Part shown: positions 1 through 5,078 of the stretch, piece after piece
How the letters are laid out: the number at the start of each line of letters is the position of its first letter
Numbering within the stretch: position 1 is the first letter of the stretch
Source of the DNA: Acidobacteriota bacterium
Lineage (GTDB): Bacteria; Acidobacteriota; Blastocatellia; Pyrinomonadales; Pyrinomonadaceae
Direction of reading: 5' to 3'
DNA length: 5,078 nt
Assembly (NCBI GenBank): GCA_013698055.1
Contig: JACCVS010000574.1
Coordinates: 1 to 5,078 of the forward strand
The notes under the pieces: model-generated
Told to the model about the DNA's origin: nothing
What the model saw: only the letters and a program-made list of their open reading frames with translations
Database searches by the model: none
Position numbers and translations under genes: made by a program

Positions 1-842
1 CGCAGGATTCTCGCCCGATTCCGCCGATAGGGCCGATGGGACCGCCGCGCGGGTCTTATCCGCCCCCGCTCCCGATTGTTTTCATCAGCGACCGCGACGG
101 TAACACAGAGATTTACAGGATGAACCCGGATGGAAGCGGAACCAGAAGGCTGACTTATAAAGACCCTGCCGTGGACACAAACCCGCGTCTCTCGCCGGAT
201 GGCCGCCGCATCGCCTTCACGACGAACCGCGACGGCAACTATGAAATCTATGTGATGAACGCAGACGGCAGTTCTCCGACACGGCTCACCAACAATCCGG
301 GTGAAGACACCTCTCCATACTGGTCACCGGATGGAAGCAGAATCGTTTTCGGGCGTGTGATTTCTGTTGGTCGGCTCTATGAAGACCATCTCTTGATAAT
401 AAACGCAGATGGAACCAGTGAAAGGCTTATTACCAGAAGTGGGGTGAGGGGGAGTCCCGCCTGGTCGCCTGACGGTCGTCGCCTCGCTGTCGTGTGCTAT
501 CCGGACTTAAGAATTCCCCAAATTTGCATAATGAACGTGGATAGCAGCGGTCTGAGGCGGTTGACCGTGGGTTCAGCGTCTAATCTTTTTCCTGACTGGT
601 CACCGGACGGCACGCGGATAGTTTTCAGCCGCGACAGTGAAATTTGGGTCATGAACGCCGACGGCAGCGGGCAAAGGAGATTGGGCTTGGGGACACAGCC
701 CGCCTGGTCGCGCGACGGTCGAAGAATCGCGTTCGTCAAAGGGCCGGACGACAATACACAAATTTATGTGATGAATGTGGACGGCAGCTCGCCGATTCGC
801 ATTAGCGACAGCGCGGGTTGGAATTACCAGCCCGATTGGTGA
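1..842 (+). CDS. PD40/TolB-like six-bladed beta-propeller protein, 5' end cut off by window
   Basis: The frame is open from base 3, so the gene almost certainly begins upstream. The first ATG (36) has no Shine-Dalgarno site and sits inside a Pro/Gly-rich stretch (PPIGPMGPPRGSYPPPLP) that looks like a linker. From that ATG 268 residues follow. Six repeats are visible, starting near residues 14, 59, 102, 149, 195 and 231. Each has the pattern [IL]-[AV]-[FV], then I-x-x-[MI]-N-x-D-[GS], R-[LI], P-x-W-S-x-D-G-[RST]-R, with small variations. This is the PD40 / TolB C-terminal type of WD40-like blade, known mainly as a protein-binding scaffold, usually periplasmic or secreted. Blade 1 lacks its leading P-x-W-S-P-D-G strand and the protein ends in Y-Q-P-D-W, which would close the ring. 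No TolB N-terminal domain and no tol/pal neighbours are visible, so it should not be called tolB. The domain call is firm; the partner and role are unknown. Confidence 0.88.
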   Translation, partial: QDSRPIPPIGPMGPPRGSYPPPLPIVFISDRDGNTEIYRMNPDGSGTRRLTYKDPAVDTNPRLSPDGRRIAFTTNRDGNYEIYVMNADGSSPTRLTNNPGEDTSPYWSPDGSRIVFGRVISVGRLYEDHLLIINADGTSERLITRSGVRGSPAWSPDGRRLAVVCYPDLRIPQICIMNVDSSGLRRLTVGSASNLFPDWSPDGTRIVFSRDSEIWVMNADGSGQRRLGLGTQPAWSRDGRRIAFVKGPDDNTQIYVMNVDGSSPIRISDSAGWNYQPDW

Positions 843-940
843 CCCCTCTCAGCGCAATTGAATAAGTGCGGTAGTCGAATCAGGCAACTACAGGAAATGA
901 AACACAGGACCTCAGTGGTTTAACTCATGAAGGAGAAAAG

Positions 941-1483
941 ATGTCTAAAAAAATTGTTCTGCTCGCAGTCATCGCCGCGCTGTCGTTGTGCGCGTTCACG
1001 AACGTGGAAAAGAGTCAGGCGCGCGCCGGAGTTAAGTTTGGCGGCGCCTACATGGTCGCGTTCGGCGGTGTCACAAATATCAAGGAAATAGTCAACCACA
1101 CTCCCTACGATGTTTCTGCGGGGAAAACAGATTTTGCCGAAATTAGGCTCGTCACCCGGAATGATGTCTTGGAGAGCATTCCCGCAAACGGCATTTGGAC
1201 TGGCGACATGTGGGTTCCATGGGCTGACAACAGCGATGAGTTTAAAAACCATTTTATGACAATCAATATCCACATTCCCCATCCAACTCGAAGCGGAGAA
1301 TACTCGCTCAAGCATTTCTCTGTCTGGCAAAGCGGGGAATACGTACGCTTCAACGATGCACATACATTCGTTGACAATGCGCCGAGGGTTCCCGGCGAAG
1401 CGCGTGCCGGAGGCGAGCGACGATTGATTATCAGCATTAAAGACAACAAGCCTGTTTTCACATTCGCGAAATTCAAACCGTAA
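941..1483 (+). CDS. Exported protein of unknown function, 180 aa
   Basis: The ATG at 941 follows AAGGAG (930-935) at 5 nt, which fixes the start. Residues 1-29 look like a Sec signal peptide: K3-K4, a hydrophobic core at about residues 5-19, and likely cleavage after A-R-A (27-29). Cys17 is preceded by Leu, so a lipobox is not supported. The mature part is about 150 residues, predicted mostly beta from its alternating hydrophobic pattern, and rich in aromatics. Distinctive stretches are V-N-H-T-P-Y-D-V (51-58), W-T-G-D-M-W-V-P-W-A-D-N (86-97) followed by E-F-K-N-H (100-104), and a C-terminal strand pair around L-I-I-S-I (162-166) and P-V-F-T-F (171-175). There is no cysteine in the mature part and no enzyme motif. 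I do not recognise the family. It lies 98 bases after the propeller gene and 102 bases before the CARDB gene, on the same strand. That it is a real exported protein is well supported; its function is not known. Confidence 0.85.
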   Translation: MSKKIVLLAVIAALSLCAFTNVEKSQARAGVKFGGAYMVAFGGVTNIKEIVNHTPYDVSAGKTDFAEIRLVTRNDVLESIPANGIWTGDMWVPWADNSDEFKNHFMTINIHIPHPTRSGEYSLKHFSVWQSGEYVRFNDAHTFVDNAPRVPGEARAGGERRLIISIKDNKPVFTFAKFKP

Positions 1484-1497
1484 CGCGCCCGACCGAA

Positions 1498-1502
1498 AGG
1501 AG
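1498..1502 (+). promoter_or_regulatory. Shine-Dalgarno site before a short overlapping frame
   Basis: AGGAG (within AAAGGAGAACC) lies 4 nt before the ATG at 1507, a good ribosome binding site. The block AAGGAGAAnnATGAAA is the same as the one that starts the CARDB gene (1576-1591) except at the two n positions, so it may be a duplicated or vestigial start. Confidence 0.45.
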
Positions 1503-1506
1503 AACC

Positions 1507-1752
1507 ATGAAAGCCGTGTCAACCACCGCACCTATGATTTTGTCTTCGCCGTCATTCCAGCGGCGAACTAAGAATAAGGAGAATTATGAAATCAATTCAC
1601 GCCATCGCGAAAGTAACTCTACTCGCCATCGTCTGCTCGACGCTCGTCGCCTTGTCCGCGCCCGCAGTGAGCGCGCAGGGCGGGAAGGTGATCGAAGTCA
1701 TTTTGTCCGTCAGCCCGCAAGCTTACGACGGGCCGTGCCCCGCCACCATTAA
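1507..1752 (+). other. Possible leader ORF or gene remnant overlapping the CARDB gene start
   Basis: An ATG with a good Shine-Dalgarno site (1498-1502) opens an 81-codon frame that ends at TAA 1750-1752. The last 167 bases overlap the beginning of the CARDB gene in a different frame. Residues 1-26 (MKAVSTTAPMILSSPS and onward) are unique sequence. The rest is very Arg/Ser-rich and looks like an out-of-frame reading of the CARDB signal-peptide region. It has no signal peptide and no recognisable domain. It is most likely not a functional protein. It could be the stub of a decayed gene, or a translated leader affecting the downstream gene. Only the start signal supports it. Confidence 0.2.
1545..1567 (+). 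promoter_or_regulatory. Perfect 7-bp stem-loop just upstream of the CARDB gene ribosome binding site
   Basis: TTCGCCG (1545-1551) and CGGCGAA (1561-1567) are exact reverse complements around a 9-nt loop. The stem ends 9 nt before the AGGAG (1577-1581) of the next gene. No T-run follows, so it does not look like an intrinsic terminator. A role in mRNA stability or translation is possible but inferred; chance occurrence cannot be excluded. Confidence 0.35.
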
Positions 1753-2518
1753 CTTCATAGGCAAGATCACGACCGATGGTCCCGCCACCGTCCAGTACAC
1801 GTTCGCGCGCAATGACAGCGCCTCCGCCCCGACTTCGACGCTGGTTTTCGACAGCGCTGGGACGAAGGAAGTCTCGACGACGTGGACGCTCGGCGGCGGC
1901 GCTCTGCCGAGCTACCACGGGTGGCAACTGATCAACACACTCGCACCGAATAAGCTGGTGTCGAACAAGGCCTACTTCAAACTCTTGTGCAAAGCACGGC
2001 AGGGCGGAAGCCCTCTGACGAATGCGCAGCCAGCCGCCAACTTGCCGAATCTCGTCACGAAGTTCTCCGGGCTTCCCGGTGCGGCTAGCGCGGGGGACCA
2101 CCTGGGTGATGCGCTCAAAGTGCAGGCGACAAACATTGGCGGCGGTGTCGCGGGCGGCACGCTCGGCAGCGGCGGCGATGCGAACGGCTACATGATTGAC
2201 CTCGTCCTCTCTCGCAAGCCCGTCACCTCCACCGCTTTCGCCATTTACTCCCCGAACTATTCGGACGGCGTGCTGCTGCAAGGCGGTCGCATCAGCCGCA
2301 CGGGTGATCTGGGCGCGACCGCTTACAGAGAGTACACGGATGAACTGGGCGGCTCCGTAGTAATCCCGGCGGACACGCCTTCGGGAAACTACTACTTCTG
2401 CGCTGTCATTGACCCCGGCAACCGCGTTCGTGAGTCGAACGAGACGGACAATATCTCGTGTCAGAGAATCAAGATCAAGGGCCGACCCGCTGGCAAAGGG
2501 GAAGCGCCGCCTGAATAA
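1586..2518 (+). CDS. Exported protein with Ig-like N-terminal domain and C-terminal CARDB domain
   Basis: The start at 1586 is supported by TAAGGAG (1575-1581) 4 nt upstream and by an immediate signal peptide: K2, K9, hydrophobic core 10-27, likely cleavage V-S-A^Q after residue 30. Of 310 residues, about 35-137 form a beta-rich domain. It begins S-V-S-P-Q-A-Y-D-G-P-C-P, has the mid motif V-S-T-T-W-T-L-G-G, and ends Y-F-K-L-L-C. Cys51 and Cys135 could form a disulfide that ties the domain ends. Residues about 154-298 match CARDB (cell adhesion related domain in bacteria): L-P-N-L-V at the start, a Gly-rich loop (185-201), and the hallmark V-I-D-P-G-N-R-V-R-E-S-N-E-T-D-N (274-289). Cys272 and Cys292 flank that hallmark. 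The C-terminal tail is K-G-E-A-P-P-E. CARDB domains are beta-sandwich modules of surface and secreted proteins, proposed to act in adhesion. No catalytic domain is attached. The domain call is strong; the ligand is unknown. Confidence 0.88.
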   Translation: MKSIHAIAKVTLLAIVCSTLVALSAPAVSAQGGKVIEVILSVSPQAYDGPCPATINFIGKITTDGPATVQYTFARNDSASAPTSTLVFDSAGTKEVSTTWTLGGGALPSYHGWQLINTLAPNKLVSNKAYFKLLCKARQGGSPLTNAQPAANLPNLVTKFSGLPGAASAGDHLGDALKVQATNIGGGVAGGTLGSGGDANGYMIDLVLSRKPVTSTAFAIYSPNYSDGVLLQGGRISRTGDLGATAYREYTDELGGSVVIPADTPSGNYYFCAVIDPGNRVRESNETDNISCQRIKIKGRPAGKGEAPPE

Positions 2519-2592
2519 ACGCGGAGTCGCACGAGTTTCTTACGGTTCGATGTTCAAGGCCACAAGGCCATTCCAATGATTTTTCTTAGTTG

Positions 2593-2600
2593 AAGGAGGT
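2593..2600 (+). promoter_or_regulatory. Near-ideal Shine-Dalgarno site of the first LGFP gene
   Basis: AAGGAGGT is fully complementary to the canonical 16S anti-Shine-Dalgarno sequence and sits 5 nt before the ATG at 2606. It is the strongest ribosome binding site in the window. It selects this start over the out-of-frame ATG at 2590, which lies upstream of the site. Confidence 0.75.
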
Positions 2601-2605
2601 TTGTT

Positions 2606-3970
2606 ATGAGCTATCAGTCAACGATTTTGCAAAGTCTCTGCGTGTGCCTGTTGCTGTTGGGTGCGGCGCACCTCGCTTCGGCACAGGTCATCCGCCCCGG
2701 CGATGCCACGCGCGTCGGGCAACCGCCGCAAGAGCGAATGGAAGCGCTGGCGCGCACTCTCAATCTGGGAGCTAAGCGCGCCGACTCTGAGCGACCGCAG
2801 GCCACGACGAGCGGACACGGCGATGGTCTGCGCGGTTTCTATCAATGCTTCGAGCGCGGCTGCATCTACTACTCTTCGGAAACGGATGTCCGCGCCGTAT
2901 CGGGGGCGATCTTTTACAGGTACATCGCCGATGGGGCGGAGCAACGCGCGCTCGGTCTCCCCATTGCGGATGAGAAGGTCTGCACGCTCAACGGAGGTTT
3001 TCGTTTCCAGGTCTTCGAGGGCGGGCGCATCGTCTTTAACAACAAGAAAGGTAACACAGTCGTCCACCGGAACCCTTCCGCCATCGGAGATGAAGGCGAC
3101 TGCCAGGAAAAACTGACGATAATCAAAGCACCAAAAGAGGCAACCATCCTGAAGCAGCCCGAGAAACAGGTCTCCATGCAGCCCGCTCAGAGGGAATCCA
3201 CGATTATCCCTGCACCCCCGCGGTCGGCGCGCTTCCGCGTGACGCTCAACGGCTTCACCGTTAACCATGACACCTACGATCACGCGCTCGGCTACGACGG
3301 GCAGGGCGACGAAGTTTACATCATCGCGGATGTCGTGAACTTCAATGGCGCGGGCAACATCCTCACACGCAGAAATCTGCAAACCCCGATCATGGGCGAA
3401 GCCAATGGGCAGGGCGAGCGGATTCAAGCAGGCCGCGCAACTGACCGGGGAGGGCTTCGCAACGGCAATCAATTCCCACCTAACGAACCGTGGCAACGAA
3501 GCACTGAGTTGAGCGAACGCCAACCCCCGATGCTGCTCTGGGAAGGAACTCTCACGACTGGGGAAGGCGCAACCACCATTCTCATCGTCCCGACAATTTG
3601 GGAGCGCGACGAATTGCCGCAGTTCGTTGACACTTACAGAAGCAATCTGGATGGGAGGCTTGCCAGTTACGTGCGAACCTTGTCCGCATTCAATGGCAAT
3701 CTCGACAATTTCATCGGCGGAGCGCCTCCGCTGGGGGATTGGGTTGTGGGCACCCCGATTACTTCCGCCTCGCACGACCGGCCCATTGGCATGTCATCCG
3801 CTAGCAGCATTTGGCCGAAGCGAATGCTGTTGACTTACGCCATCGCGCAACAAGCGGCGACGAGCACGCGCGACGGCCTTGGGACAGGCATCTTCCGGGT
3901 GCGCTATCAAGACAGCGAAGACCTCGGCGGCGATTACACGCTCTATATCCAGATCGAGCGCGTCCCTTAA
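2606..3970 (+). CDS. Exported LGFP-repeat protein with uncharacterised C-terminal domain, 454 aa
   Basis: The start is set by AAGGAGGT (2593-2600) and a signal peptide (hydrophobic core about 7-21, likely cleavage A-S-A^Q after residue 26). A short, probably helical stretch with E-R-M-E-A-L-A-R (43-50) follows. Residues about 78-154 carry LGFP-type repeats: C-F-E-R-G-C-I-Y-Y (81-89), R-A-L-G-L-P (114-119), then F-R-F-Q-V-F-E-G-G-R-I-V-F (132-144). LGFP repeats are known from surface and cell-wall-associated bacterial proteins. Cys126 and Cys166 recur at the same spacing in the downstream paralogue; Cys81 and Cys86 do not. A Lys/Gln/Pro-rich linker (about 168-208) leads to a C-terminal domain (about 209-452). 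It contains G-F-T-V-N (216-220), D-G-Q-G-D-E-V-Y-I (231-239), L-L-W-E-G-T-L-T (310-317) and V-P-T-I-W-E-R-D (328-335). I cannot assign that domain to a named family. It lies 87 bases after the CARDB gene and 55 bases before its paralogue. Binding at the cell surface is an inference. Confidence 0.88.
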   Translation: MSYQSTILQSLCVCLLLLGAAHLASAQVIRPGDATRVGQPPQERMEALARTLNLGAKRADSERPQATTSGHGDGLRGFYQCFERGCIYYSSETDVRAVSGAIFYRYIADGAEQRALGLPIADEKVCTLNGGFRFQVFEGGRIVFNNKKGNTVVHRNPSAIGDEGDCQEKLTIIKAPKEATILKQPEKQVSMQPAQRESTIIPAPPRSARFRVTLNGFTVNHDTYDHALGYDGQGDEVYIIADVVNFNGAGNILTRRNLQTPIMGEANGQGERIQAGRATDRGGLRNGNQFPPNEPWQRSTELSERQPPMLLWEGTLTTGEGATTILIVPTIWERDELPQFVDTYRSNLDGRLASYVRTLSAFNGNLDNFIGGAPPLGDWVVGTPITSASHDRPIGMSSASSIWPKRMLLTYAIAQQAATSTRDGLGTGIFRVRYQDSEDLGGDYTLYIQIERVP

Positions 3971-4025
3971 ACCTACTGCCGAAAGTTCAGAAATGGTTTC
4001 AGACTTTTCAAAGGAGATTGATCCC

Positions 4026-5078
4026 ATGAGCCGCAAATTTTTTATAGTTACTCTCATCACGCTTTTCATCTTCGCTGCTATCGCGCAGAAAGCGAGCGCG
4101 CAACCAGGAGTAGGCCGGATAGGGCCGCCCGAAGGAGTACGCCAGAGGATTGAGGAGAAGGCACGCCAGTTCGATCTCGGTGGATCAGTGGGTGGTATTA
4201 GAGAGTTCCAATCGATTACAGGCGTGAAGGGCTGGGACCAGTTGTTCGAGCGCGGAATCCTTTATTACGTGCCGGAACACGGTGTGCTGTTGATGAACTA
4301 TCCAATAAATTTGGAATATAGGGGATCTAACTGGGAGAGGACTGGGACAAACAACGCGCTCGGCCTTCCGATCACGAACGAATCCCGCTGCCTGACGCCA
4401 GATCCGCGCGACCGTTATCAACTATTCGAGCGCGGGGCGATCTTCTGGCGCGCCGCCGAGAACCGCTACTTCAGGGAACAAGGCTTTACGCCGGCCACCC
4501 CCGGCGACTGCTCCCCTCGGGGAGGCCCGACTGCCACAGTCGTCACAGGGCCGGAGGTGCGGAAAGGGGAGAAGCCGCCTGAGAAGCATCGCTACCGCGT
4601 CAGCATCATCGGTTTCACCGTCAACCGCCAGACCTTTGATGGCAACCAGGAATGGGACGGCAAGGGCGATGAAGTTTACATCGTCGCGCAGGTCGCCAAG
4701 TTTCAACCGAACGGCGAACTTACTTCGCACACGCTTGAGCGCGGCGTCCTGATGGGAGATGTCAATCAGCGTCCCGCAGGAGAAGAGCGAATGACCACCG
4801 GGAATCTCAGCGATCAGGGCGGCATCGGCGACGGCTACACACACAGGCCGAGGCAAAATCCGGCCCTACGGTACAGCAGCCCAACGCTGCCGTGGGTCGT
4901 CTATGAAGGTGAGTTGACGGTAGGCTTCGACGCCTTGATGGTGATTCCCTCGATCTGGGAATGGGATGGGAACGACCGCGCGCTTCGCGAGTTTCAAAAT
5001 GTTTACTTGGGTCCCGGCAGGCCCGAGTTTTTCTATGGTCGTCCTCCGATAAGAACCAATTGGGTCACGCAACTCGTG
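4026..5078 (+). CDS. Second exported LGFP-repeat protein, paralogue of the preceding gene, 3' end cut off by window
   Basis: The ATG at 4026 follows AAGGAG (4011-4016) at 9 nt; the frame stays open for 351 codons to the window end. The signal peptide has R3-K4, a hydrophobic core 5-19 and likely cleavage A-S-A^Q after residue 25. A charged helix-like stretch (about 37-50) precedes LGFP-type repeats: L-F-E-R-G-I-L-Y-Y (73-81), A-L-G-L-P (111-115), and Y-Q-L-F-E-R-G-A-I-F-W (131-141). Cys122 and Cys162 match the paralogue's cysteine pair. After a linker with K-G-E-K-P-P-E (180-186), the same unassigned C-terminal domain begins near residue 189. It contains G-F-T-V-N (196-200), D-G-K-G-D-E-V-Y-I (211-219), Y-E-G-E-L-T (293-298) and I-P-S-I-W-E-W-D (307-314). 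Aligned to its neighbour at the last visible Trp (346), about 70-75 residues are missing. Gene order and shared architecture indicate tandem duplication with much later divergence. Function is unknown. Confidence 0.87.
   Translation, partial: MSRKFFIVTLITLFIFAAIAQKASAQPGVGRIGPPEGVRQRIEEKARQFDLGGSVGGIREFQSITGVKGWDQLFERGILYYVPEHGVLLMNYPINLEYRGSNWERTGTNNALGLPITNESRCLTPDPRDRYQLFERGAIFWRAAENRYFREQGFTPATPGDCSPRGGPTATVVTGPEVRKGEKPPEKHRYRVSIIGFTVNRQTFDGNQEWDGKGDEVYIVAQVAKFQPNGELTSHTLERGVLMGDVNQRPAGEERMTTGNLSDQGGIGDGYTHRPRQNPALRYSSPTLPWVVYEGELTVGFDALMVIPSIWEWDGNDRALREFQNVYLGPGRPEFFYGRPPIRTNWVTQLV

Noticed and set aside
1..842. Calling the propeller gene tolB
   Set aside because: No TolB N-terminal domain is visible, there is a Pro/Gly-rich linker instead, and there are no tolA, tolQ, tolR or pal neighbours. 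PD40 repeats alone are common in many unrelated exported proteins.
858..886. TTGAAT as a possible -35 box before the 180-residue protein gene
   Set aside because: No acceptable -10 hexamer occurs at 16-18 bases spacing, so a promoter cannot be supported.
941..1030. Lipoprotein signal in the 180-residue protein (Cys17)
   Set aside because: The residue before Cys17 is Leu, which does not fit a lipobox; an A-R-A cleavage site follows at 27-29.
920..1531. A 203-codon minus-strand open frame covering the 180-residue exported protein gene
   Set aside because: The plus-strand gene has a matching ribosome binding site and signal peptide; the minus-strand translation has neither and no domain pattern.
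1619..2281. A 220-codon minus-strand open frame opposite the CARDB gene
   Set aside because: The Arg/Ala/Val-rich translation has no recognisable motif and is fully antisense to a well-supported CARDB gene.
2556..2571. GGCC-ACAA-GGCC in the gap before the first LGFP gene, as a possible terminator
   Set aside because: The stem is only 4 bp because the flanking bases do not pair, and no T-run follows directly. It is equally well read as a short direct repeat AAGGCCA.
2618..3775. A 385-codon open frame on the minus strand opposite the first LGFP gene
   Set aside because: It lies entirely antisense to a gene with a signal peptide, strong ribosome binding site and recognisable domains. The peptide has no domain or signal and reads like a reverse-complement shadow of GC-rich coding sequence.
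3971..4010. Possible weak hairpin or terminator (GAAA-TGG-TTTC, then CTTTTC) between the two LGFP genes
   Set aside because: The stem is 4 bp and AT-rich, and the short T-run is separated from it; this would not terminate transcription convincingly.

Overview
The window holds five same-strand (+) genes in a row, at least four of them encoding exported proteins, separated by short gaps of 55 to 102 bases. Base composition is moderately GC-rich. Most starts are preceded by a strong AAGGAG-type Shine-Dalgarno site. No RNA gene, insertion sequence, CRISPR array or convincing intrinsic terminator was seen. The mix of PD40/TolB-like propeller, CARDB and LGFP-repeat secreted proteins resembles the large secretomes of soil bacteria such as Acidobacteriota (Blastocatellia-like). 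That taxonomic guess is an inference from protein style only and is weak.

Layout from left to right: (1) the 3' part of a gene for a six-bladed PD40/TolB-like beta-propeller behind a Pro/Gly-rich linker (1-842). (2) A 180-residue exported protein of no family I recognise (941-1483). (3) A 102-base gap with a spare Shine-Dalgarno/ATG that opens a short overlapping frame, and a perfect 7-bp hairpin just before the next ribosome binding site. (4) A two-domain exported protein with an Ig-like N-terminal domain and a C-terminal CARDB domain (1586-2518). (5) An exported protein with LGFP repeats and a C-terminal domain I cannot assign (2606-3970). (6) A diverged paralogue of the previous gene with the same architecture, cut off by the window end (4026-5078).

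The proteins look like surface or periplasmic adhesion and binding modules (propeller, CARDB, LGFP); no enzyme or catalytic motif is evident. The tight same-strand spacing is compatible with co-transcription, but no promoter or terminator could be located with confidence. The most notable item is the tandem pair of LGFP proteins. They share a roughly 240-residue C-terminal domain marked by D-G-x-G-D-E-V-Y-I and I/V-P-[ST]-I-W-E-x-D motifs, which may be an undescribed family.
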